IMG/VR virus record: IMGVR_UViG_3300017962_000016
Location: 1 to 53,040 of that record
DNA: 53,040 bases
Direction: 5' to 3' (one strand)
From: a virus
Each line of letters starts with the position of its first letter. The first letter of the stretch is position 1. The notes under the pieces were generated by a model. That model had not been told where the DNA came from, did not search any database, and saw only the letters and a list, made by a program, of their open reading frames with translations. Made by a program: the position numbers and the translations under genes. Below, in pieces: positions 1 through 8,084 of the stretch.

Positions 1-2
1 AT

Positions 3-1874
3 GTTGCTGGAGATATCAATTCTTCGGGTTCAACCAACATCGTAACAGGCGATCAATTTATTGATCTTAATGCAAATGCTGATGGTACATCAAAAGCAGG
101 TGGTTTGGCTGTTGTTCATAATGTAATCAACACCGCTAATGTTGATTCTTGTACGGCATCGACCAATCTCATCACCTTTGATGCAGCAATCACTCCTGTT
201 GGAGCCACAGGTTCTATCAATGGTACAGGTTGGGGTGCAGGTGATTCTGTCACTATCACAAATGCAGATGGTTCAACCAACACTTTTACCCAAACAGCCT
301 ATAACTCGCTTGCAAATCTTGCGGCAGTTATTCAAGGTGAATCCACTGTTTCCACAGCAACTGTAAATGGAAATAACATTGATGTCACTTTCGTTGCTGG
401 ATACAGACATAACGCTGCGAAATTTAGTGGAACAATCAATGGATCAGCATTGGCTATGTCCTCCGCTATCTCAGGTGGTGTTGGTTTCAGCGCAGGTGAT
501 ATCATTGTTGCCAAAGGCTTTGAAGCTGATGGTGCTCCTGAGATGAATGGTCTTTATGCTATCACTACCATAAATCTTGATGGAAGTAGTGATCAAGAGA
601 GTGTGAATATTGGTTCTATTGGTGGTGTCACAGGTGCTGATTTCCTTCAAACCAACATTCAAAACGATGTCGCTGCTGGTTCAAGTGGTACTATCTCTAC
701 TTGTGCTTTGACCGCGATTGCTGTTGCTGATGGTGCGAATGTTAAGAATTCTTTAGGAGCAATCTCCAAAGGTTCTCTTGTTAATCTTCGTTTGACAGAC
801 TTTGCGATTTCCTCTGCAAATACAATTCATCGCTATGAAGTATCAAATGTTGGTCTCCAAGATGTCTATAATGTTGGAAATGAAATCACAATGACCACAG
901 GTAACGACTTTATCATCAATAAGCCTACAAGTGGAAATTCTTCGATCTCTCTCCAAGCGAATGGTCAATCTAACTTTACCGTTGAGAGTGCTGGTCTTAC
1001 ACTTGAAACCAATAGCGACAGTAATGGAAATAGTGGTGCTCTCCAAGTTCGACCAAGTGACAAGGGTGCTCAATATGGTATCAAAGAGTTTGTGCAATCT
1101 GCAGGAATTGGCAACGATGCTGCTTTGTATCCTCTTGATCTTGCCACAAGCCTTGCTATTGGTGATCTTGTGAAAATTACCCCTGCTGTTGCACCTTCTG
1201 TGACCTTTACTGTTGCACAAGCCTCTGCTACTGCAAACATTACAAGTATCACTTTGTCTATTCTTTCTGACCTTACAAATGGATCTACACAAAATGTCAC
1301 TCTTAGCCAACCAGCGGACTTTACAGTCACCAATGGGGATGCTAGCGCAACCGCAAATAGTATCAAGACAGCAATTCAAGGAGTGACTCCTACATTGTCA
1401 GGTACCTCTTTGTTTGTTGAGGTTTTGGCTAATGGTAATGACTATGATATCAAGGTTTCTCACGAAGGTGTAGGTGCTCTTGGTAATGTTGGTTCAAATG
1501 CCGTAAGTGGTAGTGACCTTTCTGTAAGTAATGCTAGTCTTCAAGGTGGTACAAATGCAAAGGTTGAGAAAGCGAGTGCAGTTAATTATGATTCTTGCAA
1601 AGGCTTGATTGGTTTCTGTATGGATGCTACAGGTGGTACGGTTAATGCGTTTGACTCTATTCGAGTTGCAGGTGCGGGTTCTCTGTTGGAAACATCAAGT
1701 GCTTCTGTTTCTTATGGTGATATGGGTAAGCCTATCTATCTCTCAGCTTCAACTGCGGGTGCTATGACTGTTCAAGATCCTACAGGATCAAATCAGTGTG
1801 TCTATCAAGTTGGCGTTGCTGTTGGTGTGAATCAACTTTATGTTCTGCCACAATTCATCGCTGAACTCCCATAA
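3..1874 (+). CDS. Phage fibre/decoration-type structural protein (5' end missing)
   Basis: The reading frame is open from base 3 with no stop and no convincing start, so the gene begins upstream of the window. The 600-odd visible residues are Gly/Ser/Thr/Asn-rich and lack Trp and Cys clusters, as is usual for beta-rich fibres. There are repeated beta modules, for example one near the start with GDSVTITNADGSTNTF and one in the last third with SVTFTVAQASATANIT. The last ~50 residues (MGKPIYLSAS, then VYQVGVAVG and LYVLPQFIAEL) resemble the barrel of phage head-fibre and decoration proteins, and a similar ending is seen in the gene at 2680. I infer a trimeric surface fibre or capsid decoration protein. 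Exact role is unknown. A strong terminator follows. Confidence 0.55.
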   Translation, partial: VAGDINSSGSTNIVTGDQFIDLNANADGTSKAGGLAVVHNVINTANVDSCTASTNLITFDAAITPVGATGSINGTGWGAGDSVTITNADGSTNTFTQTAYNSLANLAAVIQGESTVSTATVNGNNIDVTFVAGYRHNAAKFSGTINGSALAMSSAISGGVGFSAGDIIVAKGFEADGAPEMNGLYAITTINLDGSSDQESVNIGSIGGVTGADFLQTNIQNDVAAGSSGTISTCALTAIAVADGANVKNSLGAISKGSLVNLRLTDFAISSANTIHRYEVSNVGLQDVYNVGNEITMTTGNDFIINKPTSGNSSISLQANGQSNFTVESAGLTLETNSDSNGNSGALQVRPSDKGAQYGIKEFVQSAGIGNDAALYPLDLATSLAIGDLVKITPAVAPSVTFTVAQASATANITSITLSILSDLTNGSTQNVTLSQPADFTVTNGDASATANSIKTAIQGVTPTLSGTSLFVEVLANGNDYDIKVSHEGVGALGNVGSNAVSGSDLSVSNASLQGGTNAKVEKASAVNYDSCKGLIGFCMDATGGTVNAFDSIRVAGAGSLLETSSASVSYGDMGKPIYLSASTAGAMTVQDPTGSNQCVYQVGVAVGVNQLYVLPQFIAELP

Positions 1875-1902
1875 TCATCCTTTGATTGTGTGATTTTTTC
1901 AC

Positions 1903-1938
1903 AAACCCCTCAATCTTTTGGTTGGGGGGTTTTTTTAT
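1903..1938 (+). terminator. Rho-independent terminator after the fibre gene
   Basis: AAACCCC pairs with GGGGTTT across a short A/T-rich loop and is followed by a run of seven T. It ends the transcript of the fibre gene. Confidence 0.75.
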
Positions 1939-1982
1939 TCTTTCAATAATTGTGTGGGTATGATACACAAGGAGATTTCATT

Positions 1983-2348
1983 ATGGATGGAAAGAAAGTA
2001 AATCTTGGACTTGGCGATGCAATTATTCGCTTGGTCAAGGTGCAATTCCAATCCCATTTGGGTTTTGGGGATACAAAGGCACAGAACACAGAAGAAACCA
2101 AGTTGCTCATTCAAGCACTCAACCACATCAAGTTGGACTTGGGTTTTGATTGCGACAATGATGGGGTGCTAGACACCACAGAAGATTTTCAAGACATAGA
2201 CATTTTCAATCTCTCTGCCAAGACATCTTGTTGTCGTATTATGGAGGATGATACTCCCCCTCCCGCCAAGATGGACTTTCCTATGGCAGAATCAGCTCTT
2301 GAAAAACCAAAAACTAAAACAGTTCGTAGAAAGAAATTTAGGAGATAA
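1983..2348 (+). CDS. Hypothetical protein, 121 aa
   Basis: The frame could open at a TTG at 1950, but the ATG at 1983 has an AAGGAG ribosome binding site seven bases ahead (CAAGGAGATTTCATTATG) and is preferred. The product has an amphipathic N-terminal half (GLGDAIIRLVKVQFQSHLGF), then an acidic stretch with DCDNDGVLDTTED that looks like a short Ca-binding-type loop, and a basic tail (VRRKKFRR). No family is recognised. It is followed after two bases by the membrane protein gene, so the two are probably co-translated. The acidic loop and basic tail are directly visible; any virion role is only inferred from position. Confidence 0.6.
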   Translation: MDGKKVNLGLGDAIIRLVKVQFQSHLGFGDTKAQNTEETKLLIQALNHIKLDLGFDCDNDGVLDTTEDFQDIDIFNLSAKTSCCRIMEDDTPPPAKMDFPMAESALEKPKTKTVRRKKFRR

Positions 2349-2350
2349 CA

Positions 2351-2680
2351 ATGATTGTTTCAAATATCGGTTTGATTTTATTGGCATTTGGGATTTGCTT
2401 TGGCTTGCAACACAAAGTATCGTTCCTACATAAGAAACACCCTTTTCTTGATAAGATGTTGAAATGCACTTATTGTACGGGATTCCACGCAGGATGGATC
2501 GCTTGGTTGTTCGTATGTGCCATTGATCAAAAGTTTCCCTCTGATAGTGTTTTGAGCAATATCTTGATGACACTCGGATTCGCTTTTGTGTCCGCTATCT
2601 CTTGCTACATTATGGATATCCTTCTTCGTTGGGTTGAATCTCACATAGAAGAATATGAGGTCGTTGAGGAAGAAGAATAA
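2351..2680 (+). CDS. Small membrane protein, DUF1360-like
   Basis: The 109-residue product has a first membrane segment at about residues 3-20, then the motif KCTYCTGFHAGWIAWLF (about 39-55) that begins a second segment, a third segment at about 70-90, and a very acidic tail (EEYEVVEEEE). The CxYCxGFxxG signature is that of the DUF1360 family of small phage and Bacillus membrane proteins, whose function is unknown. It probably sits in the inner membrane of the host. Its stop overlaps the ATG of the next gene by one base (TAATG), showing translational coupling. Confidence is good for a membrane protein and moderate for the family. Confidence 0.65.
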   Translation: MIVSNIGLILLAFGICFGLQHKVSFLHKKHPFLDKMLKCTYCTGFHAGWIAWLFVCAIDQKFPSDSVLSNILMTLGFAFVSAISCYIMDILLRWVESHIEEYEVVEEEE

Positions 2681-3084
2681 TGCCAATCGCTCGAACAGGT
2701 GGTGCTAGTGCAGCGGGGGTGTTCTTTTCCGAACCATACCCCTCTCAAGATGTTCTATTGGCAGGTTCTTTGGTTTCGATAGACACCTCCAATGGCACTC
2801 CTGAAATAATTCTTGCTGATCCCTCCAATGCCGACAGGTTATTGGGCTTTGCGGTATCAGGAATAAACATTGGAGATGTTGGCAAGTATGTTGTGAATCG
2901 AGGAGCTCTCGTCACACCTATCGTTGCGGGCGGGGGTGCTTTGACCCCCAATGATCCTGTCTTTGCTGTCGCCAATGGTGAGGTGTCCCATACACCACCC
3001 ACAACAGGTTTTTCTGTGCAAGTGGGCTTTGCGATTTCAGCCACACAAATTATTCTCACAACGGATTTCAGAGTAGAATTCTAA
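2680..3084 (+). CDS. Capsid decoration-like protein
   Basis: This 134-residue protein is rich in Gly, Ala and Val with alternating beta pattern: DVLLAGSLVSIDTSNG, then LLGFAVSGINIGDVGKYV, GGALTPNDPVFAVANGEV and a final strand VGFAISATQIILTTDF. The order of a small barrel with a final hydrophobic strand is like DUF2190 and head-decoration proteins, and it resembles the C-terminal 50 residues of the fibre gene that ends at 1874. I infer a small capsid-surface decoration protein. It is translationally coupled to the membrane protein upstream. No catalytic residues are seen. Confidence 0.55.
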   Translation: MPIARTGGASAAGVFFSEPYPSQDVLLAGSLVSIDTSNGTPEIILADPSNADRLLGFAVSGINIGDVGKYVVNRGALVTPIVAGGGALTPNDPVFAVANGEVSHTPPTTGFSVQVGFAISATQIILTTDFRVEF

Positions 3085-3121
3085 TGGGTACAATGACAAC
3101 ACACAATCTAGGAGTACAGAT

Positions 3122-4099
3122 ATGCAATTTACAAAAGGACAATTTCAAGAGTACCGAGCCACAACCAAGATTCATATTGGGGCAGAGGGTATTGATATTC
3201 ATCAAGACGATACCTTTGAGTTTGATGGACAAACATTAAAATATGGTGGGAAAGACTATACTGTTCCGACCATTCGTTCAGCCATCAAGGCGGGTTGGTT
3301 CGTTCCAGCGACAGACACCGACACAACCTATGTAGCGAAAAGCGCGGCTATTTCTATTCGTTCTACCAACACAGACGAGAAGAAACAAATGCAAGTACAG
3401 ACCGTACAAAGCGAAGAAAGGGTTGTTGGTCGAGCTGTAGCGGAAACACAAGAAGCCTCTACTGTTCAGGCACAAGATGAGGGAACACCTATTGCGACAA
3501 CGATGAAAACCTCTGCGAAGCAAAAGACTGTCTTGACAGACCGAACCAATGTAGATCAAGAGATTTCCAACCTTGAGAACACACAGGTCAAATCAAGCAA
3601 GTTCAAGGTCATTCGACAAGAAGATCAACAAGTAGAAACACCTCGTTCTTCTGTCACAACAGAAACAACACCTCAAGCACAAGAAACCGATCAAGGGATG
3701 GTCGTTGGGAAAATCAAGACACCAAGTAAGCAAAAACTTTCTCTTGATGGAACGAACAAATCTTTTGACGATGCCTATCGACCACAGAAAGCGGAAATCT
3801 ACAAGATCGCAAAGCCAACAGGAGATGTTGATTCTCAAATTGAGGGTGAGGAGCTCACAGAACTTCTTCCTGAGGCAGCAATAGCGAAAGCAACAATGCC
3901 CAGCGAACAAGTTGAAACAAGTACCACAGAAGAAATGGTCACAACAAATACCGTTGAGTGGGATTTGAAAGCCCATTGGAAAACTCGTGTGAAAGAAGCA
4001 ACGAACTTGTACGAAACAGACCGAGAGGCTTTCGATCAAGTGATGTCAATTGAAACCGAGAGTGTCCAAAAGCGAATCAACGAGGCTATCTCTCAATAA
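3122..4099 (+). CDS. Virion-type protein with folded N-terminus and disordered body
   Basis: Residues 1-65 form a plausible small folded domain (FTKGQFQEYRATTKIHIG, then FDGQTLKYGGKDYTVPTIRS and AIKAGWFVP). Residues 70-275 are low-complexity and Gln/Thr/Glu/Lys-rich with repeated basic blocks such as MKTSAKQKTVLTDRTN and IKTPSKQKLSLDGTN, which are two copies of one short motif. The last 45 residues are helical (WDLKAHWKTRVKEATNLY). The start has AGGAG six bases upstream. The architecture resembles structural proteins in other large phages, but no function is assigned. The duplicated K(T)xSKQKxxL motif may mark contact or processing sites; this is inference. The gene is followed by the promoter-like motif and terminator. 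Confidence 0.55.
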   Translation: MQFTKGQFQEYRATTKIHIGAEGIDIHQDDTFEFDGQTLKYGGKDYTVPTIRSAIKAGWFVPATDTDTTYVAKSAAISIRSTNTDEKKQMQVQTVQSEERVVGRAVAETQEASTVQAQDEGTPIATTMKTSAKQKTVLTDRTNVDQEISNLENTQVKSSKFKVIRQEDQQVETPRSSVTTETTPQAQETDQGMVVGKIKTPSKQKLSLDGTNKSFDDAYRPQKAEIYKIAKPTGDVDSQIEGEELTELLPEAAIAKATMPSEQVETSTTEEMVTTNTVEWDLKAHWKTRVKEATNLYETDREAFDQVMSIETESVQKRINEAISQ

Positions 4100-4102
4100 G
4101 TC

Positions 4103-4119
4103 GATAACCCTTTTATATT
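4103..4119 (+). promoter_or_regulatory. Candidate late promoter motif (GATAACCCTTTTATATT)
   Basis: One of at least eleven intergenic copies of a shared motif, RATAAYnnTTYTATAT. It lies just before a terminator hairpin and 45 bases before the next start codon. Promoter function is inferred from recurrence and position. Confidence 0.45.
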
Positions 4120-4124
4120 TAGCA

Positions 4125-4159
4125 CCCCAATGATAATACTTTGTCATTGGGGTTTTTTT
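4125..4159 (+). terminator. Rho-independent terminator
   Basis: A perfect nine-base stem (CCCCAATGA with TCATTGGGG) with a ten-base loop is followed by seven T. The next gene starts only four bases later, and the promoter-like motif lies six bases ahead. Confidence 0.8.
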
Positions 4160-4163
4160 AGTC

Positions 4164-5189
4164 ATGAAGAAAAAAGCAAATTCTAGTTATGCGTCTTGGG
4201 CTCTCATTATGGAGGGGGTCACCTCTGCGAGAGTGGAAGCCTATCGCCTTCGACATCTTTTGAATAGAACTCTCGCTTTGGTCGAGAAATCTGAAAAGAA
4301 AGACCATCTCTATCAAGTAGGTGGTGATATTATCTCAGGATTCCCTCAACGATTACATCGCCTAGAAGAAACACTCGATAGGACATCCTACGCCCTATCA
4401 AAAATGGGAGAATCTCATCTCCGAGAGCGTTTGCCTATCTCCGACAGAGAAAAGGTAGAGGAGAGCATTGAGCGAGCTGCACCATTATCTCCCTCTATGA
4501 GAAAAGCCTATGAGAATGTTGTCCGAATCGCAAGTCGGAAAGAGTTCTTTGATGTACTTGTCCCACATTACAATCGGTTGGCGATGAATCCAAAGAACAA
4601 GACAGTCGTTCTCCAATTAATTAAGTTTTGGTTTATGGATTCTCTCACAAAGATTCCATCTAAGGATGAAACTTGGTTTGCCCAAAGCCAAAAAGTGACA
4701 GGGGATGCACCCCCTTTCACTTTCGATCTCAAAGCCACAAAGCCAAACAAAGGCTATGGGGGAGGATACCTAGAGATTGGGAATGGTGTTCAATTTGCTT
4801 TTACGGATCACGCTGTCGTTCGTAGTGCTCTCAGAAATGTGACTCTCCAACAAGCGATGAATGTTGTTCGTACTCACCTAATGAGCGTTTCTAAATATGA
4901 ATCGTCTTTGAGCAGAGAATCTCATTTTGCACAGAATTTCAATGATGGTCTTGCCGCAATAGATAAAGGTATTGAGGTTCGCTACACCATTACGGGATAT
5001 CGACCATACCGATACCCAAATAAGGCAAAGATTATGGATAGGGCGAAAATCATTATCCATACGGTCATTCAGAATGGACAAGTGGAGAGCGCGGGTTCTT
5101 TGGATTTGAGTCAATGGTTTGATCCTACAATCATTGGGTTGAAATCTTGGAATGATATGAATTGGAATGATGTCCGAGATAGAAGATAG
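4164..5189 (+). CDS. Hypothetical protein with an FTDHA-R motif, 341 aa
   Basis: The first ~110 residues are helical and charged, with many Arg and Glu (RLRHLLNRTLALVEK, then RLHRLEETLDRT), and suggest a coiled-coil. The C-terminal half carries FAFTDHAVVRSALRNVT with His at about residue 216, followed by a helix and a strand pair (VRYTITGYRPYRY, KIIIHTVIQNGQ). That His-Ala-x-x-Arg pattern resembles DUF4258-like domains and also occurs in the SWIM-finger protein at 6518 (FTEHAITRAISRDIS, His 212). The family match is weak. The gene starts four bases after a terminator and begins a run of closely packed genes to 7651. Confidence 0.5.
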   Translation: MKKKANSSYASWALIMEGVTSARVEAYRLRHLLNRTLALVEKSEKKDHLYQVGGDIISGFPQRLHRLEETLDRTSYALSKMGESHLRERLPISDREKVEESIERAAPLSPSMRKAYENVVRIASRKEFFDVLVPHYNRLAMNPKNKTVVLQLIKFWFMDSLTKIPSKDETWFAQSQKVTGDAPPFTFDLKATKPNKGYGGGYLEIGNGVQFAFTDHAVVRSALRNVTLQQAMNVVRTHLMSVSKYESSLSRESHFAQNFNDGLAAIDKGIEVRYTITGYRPYRYPNKAKIMDRAKIIIHTVIQNGQVESAGSLDLSQWFDPTIIGLKSWNDMNWNDVRDRR

Positions 5190-5194
5190 GCAAG

Positions 5195-5977
5195 ATGAGA
5201 AAGTTCAATAGAAAGGTTGCATATAGCCCACCCGCATCCGAGCTTCCCGGACAACAAACCTATGTTCGAGAAAAAGATGATACGGGAACAGGCGACAAGG
5301 ACAGGTCACCTGATAGTGTCTTGTCACCTGATAAGGCAACTCCAAGATCGCCCACTCGTCCTGACAGTAATGGTGAGGACAATATCAAGCATCTTGGTCC
5401 AGCAACTTTCAATGTTCCTGATGGCTCTGCCGATGAGATTAAATCTCGTACTCGTCCTGCTGAGGGGGAACAATATGGACATCCCTATAATGATCAAACA
5501 TCAAATGTTCGTGTAAAAAAGAACATTCGGACATCTTCTATTGAACAAGCCCTTGAACGAGAAATGATTCAGAGGGTGGCGAGTGCTTGGATAAAAGAAG
5601 CTGTCATTCGTGTGAGAGAAAGACCACATGTGAAACCAAAAGGTTTGTTCAACACAAGATACAAACAAGACCGACCGAAATCACAACAGAATCATCACCC
5701 AACCAGCGACCTCTTGAAGAAGAAACGATACTACCGCAGAAACAAAGCCAAAATCCGAAGAAAGAATAAGGTTCGATACAAGAGAAAGTACAAGAACAAC
5801 AAGAGGTGGAAAAAGGTTCAAGATAGAAGAAAGACCAATCCACAAAAGCACATTCGGAAATCACCGAGCAAATCTATTCTGAAAAGAAATAAGAGAAAGC
5901 ACCAACAGAACTACAAGAAAAGAAACCGTATGGCTATGATTGAGCGAGTTGCCTCAAGATATTTGGGTTTGCTATGA
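5195..5977 (+). CDS. Very basic protein with two RVAS-type tags
   Basis: The first 115 residues are polar and Pro/Ser/Asp-rich, so probably disordered. Residues about 120-135 hold MIQRVASAWIKEA and the extreme C-terminus is MIERVASRYLGLL, two copies of one amphipathic peptide. Between them, residues 135-245 are more than a third Lys and Arg (KKKRYYRRNKAKIRRKNK is typical), a composition suited to binding nucleic acid. The stop overlaps the next start (ATGA). I infer a DNA-binding virion or internal protein. No known domain is recognised. The neighbour at 5974 has the same layout in a different order, suggesting a related pair. Confidence 0.55.
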   Translation: MRKFNRKVAYSPPASELPGQQTYVREKDDTGTGDKDRSPDSVLSPDKATPRSPTRPDSNGEDNIKHLGPATFNVPDGSADEIKSRTRPAEGEQYGHPYNDQTSNVRVKKNIRTSSIEQALEREMIQRVASAWIKEAVIRVRERPHVKPKGLFNTRYKQDRPKSQQNHHPTSDLLKKKRYYRRNKAKIRRKNKVRYKRKYKNNKRWKKVQDRRKTNPQKHIRKSPSKSILKRNKRKHQQNYKKRNRMAMIERVASRYLGLL

Positions 5978-6516
5978 GTGAAGAAAACGACATTGAAGAA
6001 ACAGAGGAACATCTTGCTGAGGAGATGATTGCCTACAAGAGAATGACACCCTCTCAGATTCGCAAGCGAGAACAAACCAAAAAGCGAAATCGAGGGAAGA
6101 ACATTCAAAAGAAGCGCAAGAATCGACAAAATTATCGTAGGAAGCGAAACAAGTTTCGATTGAAAAGAAAAAAGTGGAATAGAAGAACGAGAGGTCGGAG
6201 AAGATATGCCGAGCTCCTAGCTGAGAGGTATGTGATGGAGAATATGATTCAAAGAGTCGCGGATATGTTCTACGAGAAAAGACCTCCCGATGAGGATGAA
6301 ATTTATCATCCAAGTGGAACGAACTATTCTCCGAGTGGTGGGAATGGCTATTACAAGTTTGATCCCTCCAATAAAGAAAGACGCCCCAGCGAATTGCAGA
6401 ACACAGATGGGGAACAACCTGATGTTGGAAATACATCGAGAGTTGTGCCGAATGGTCAATTTGTGAAAGCATCCGCCACAAGAGTCGCACAACGATATTT
6501 ACAAATGAGAAAATAA
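5974..6516 (+). CDS. Second very basic protein with RVA-type tags
   Basis: The 180-residue product has an acidic N-terminus (SEENDIEETEEHLAEEM), then an Arg/Lys-rich block at about residues 26-75 (KKRNRGKNIQKKRKNRQNY is typical), then NMIQRVADMFYEKRP (about 89-103), a Gly/Ser/Pro-rich linker, and a C-terminal tag ATRVAQRYLQMRK. It overlaps the preceding gene by four bases, so translation is coupled. Together with the gene at 5195 it makes a pair of basic proteins that share terminal tags. I infer nucleic-acid binding and packaging into the virion; neither has been shown. No homologous domain is recognised. Confidence 0.55.
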   Translation: MSEENDIEETEEHLAEEMIAYKRMTPSQIRKREQTKKRNRGKNIQKKRKNRQNYRRKRNKFRLKRKKWNRRTRGRRRYAELLAERYVMENMIQRVADMFYEKRPPDEDEIYHPSGTNYSPSGGNGYYKFDPSNKERRPSELQNTDGEQPDVGNTSRVVPNGQFVKASATRVAQRYLQMRK

Positions 6517-6517
6517 G

Positions 6518-7651
6518 ATGTCTAGTTCAAAGAGAGTTGCTTCAAGATATATACAAGCGAAATCAATGGAGAGTATTCTGTCCTCTACATCTCGCAAGGT
6601 CATTGATGCCTCCAAATCTTTGTCTGTTCAGAACAATGGCGATGGAACATTCAAGGTTTCGGGAGGAAAAGATACACATACGGTCAAGACTCAACGGAAT
6701 GGACAAGACATAAAGGTTTCTTGTACTTGTAATGCGTGGGTATTTCAAGGTTCAGAGTATTACGCACACGAGAAAGGTTATCTTTTAGGAAAGCCAAGAG
6801 GTAATCTTGCACCTCCGAAAGTTCGTGATCCGAAAGGAATCAACGCTTCTTGTAAGCATGTGGCAGCTGTGTTCAGCTCTTTGTCCTCAATGGTTCGTTT
6901 AGGTAGGAGAGAGGATATTCTTGAGAACCTAGAGATTCAAAAAAGCATTTGCCAAGATGTTTCCGATTGGAAAAACATTCTTAATGTGATTGAGTTCGAT
7001 CCAAAATTGGATTTCCCCGCTAATGATGAGGCACTTATTTCAGAAACAATACAAGGAGATAAGCGATACAAAGATCAATATGCGTTTTCTCACCCTAAGA
7101 TATATTCTCACAATGGAAGAAAAACACCTACTATCATTAGTTTCACAGAACACGCTATCACAAGAGCAATTTCAAGAGATATTTCTACCACCGAGATTCG
7201 AGATTTAATCGTTTCAACGATAGATAAAAGTCCCGAACGATTCATAAAGAAATTGAACAAGGCAAAAAAGCGCGGCAAGGCACTCTATATAGGGGATGGA
7301 ACTGTGGTGGCGGTCATACGAATCCATACAATAAAGAACCGAACTAAGGCGAAAGACACAAGTTCTATGTATCGAAATCAAGAGGGCTCTTGGTCTTACA
7401 ACAAAGAACTTGGCATAATTGTCAAAGACAAGAACACACACATTAGAGTTTATACTCTTTTCTCAGATGATTCCGATGTGGGAGAACCTCTTGGTGAGGA
7501 TGTCGCTGCTAGGTATCTTCCTTGTCCTTTGCCTGATTTTTACGATGAGTTTAGCACCCACACAGAACAATCCAAACTAAAGAATTACGAGTGGTCATAT
7601 CGTCTTGCTGGTATGGTACAACGAATAACAAAGCGATGGTTGGATCGTTAA
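6518..7651 (+). CDS. SWIM zinc-finger protein with terminal RVASRY tags
   Basis: The protein begins with SSSKRVASRYIQAKS, the same tag seen at the ends of the two upstream proteins, and ends with MVQRITKRWLDR. Residues 67-122 fit a SWIM-type zinc finger, CxCx(40)CxH, with Cys69, Cys71, Cys112 and His114 (SCTCNAWVFQG, then NASCKHVAAVFSSL). SWIM fingers bind DNA or proteins. Residues about 205-275 carry FTEHAITRAISRDIS and later strands, similar to the DUF4258-like motif in the gene at 4164. I infer a virion-associated nucleic-acid-binding protein. The start ATG follows the preceding stop by one base. Confidence 0.6.
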   Translation: MSSSKRVASRYIQAKSMESILSSTSRKVIDASKSLSVQNNGDGTFKVSGGKDTHTVKTQRNGQDIKVSCTCNAWVFQGSEYYAHEKGYLLGKPRGNLAPPKVRDPKGINASCKHVAAVFSSLSSMVRLGRREDILENLEIQKSICQDVSDWKNILNVIEFDPKLDFPANDEALISETIQGDKRYKDQYAFSHPKIYSHNGRKTPTIISFTEHAITRAISRDISTTEIRDLIVSTIDKSPERFIKKLNKAKKRGKALYIGDGTVVAVIRIHTIKNRTKAKDTSSMYRNQEGSWSYNKELGIIVKDKNTHIRVYTLFSDDSDVGEPLGEDVAARYLPCPLPDFYDEFSTHTEQSKLKNYEWSYRLAGMVQRITKRWLDR

Positions 7652-7688
7652 TGTGTCTATACATCAATAACTCATAGGAGAATACCAA

Positions 7689-8084
7689 ATGCCAATATAC
7701 ACATATCAATGTATGTCTTGCGAGAATGTCTTTGACAAGATGCGTTCTTTTTCAGATAAGAGTGCGGTTTCTTGTGTTGAGTGTGATTCTTTGAACACCC
7801 AACGACAATTGACCTCTCCCACCTTTATATTGAAAGGGGATGGTTGGACAGGAAAGAACATCAAGATCAAGGGGCAAATGCGACAGAAGAATCGTGCTAT
7901 CGCACCCAAAGAGCAAGAGTTCGCAAAAGACTCCAAAGAAATGAAAAGTATGCGTATTCAACCCAATGTAGATGGGGAACAAGTAGATAGTTGGTCGGAA
8001 GCTCAGAGATTGGCTCAATCAAAAGGGAAAGACACAAGTACCTATGATGCTCTAGTCAAGAAAGAAAAAAGAGGTGATTTATGA
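7689..8084 (+). CDS. FmdB-type zinc-ribbon protein
   Basis: The N-terminus MPIYTYQCMSCENVFDKM with a second pair of cysteines (SCVECD) is the CxxC-CxxC zinc ribbon of the FmdB family, whose members begin MPxYxYxC. After residue 45 comes a basic linker, and the C-terminus has a helix with SWSEAQRLAQSKGKDTSTYD. AGGAG lies seven bases ahead of the start. The stop overlaps the next start (ATGA). A second member of the family is at 19931, directly before the sheath. In bacteria FmdB proteins are thought to be regulatory, but the role in phages is unknown. Confidence 0.75.
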   Translation: MPIYTYQCMSCENVFDKMRSFSDKSAVSCVECDSLNTQRQLTSPTFILKGDGWTGKNIKIKGQMRQKNRAIAPKEQEFAKDSKEMKSMRIQPNVDGEQVDSWSEAQRLAQSKGKDTSTYDALVKKEKRGDL

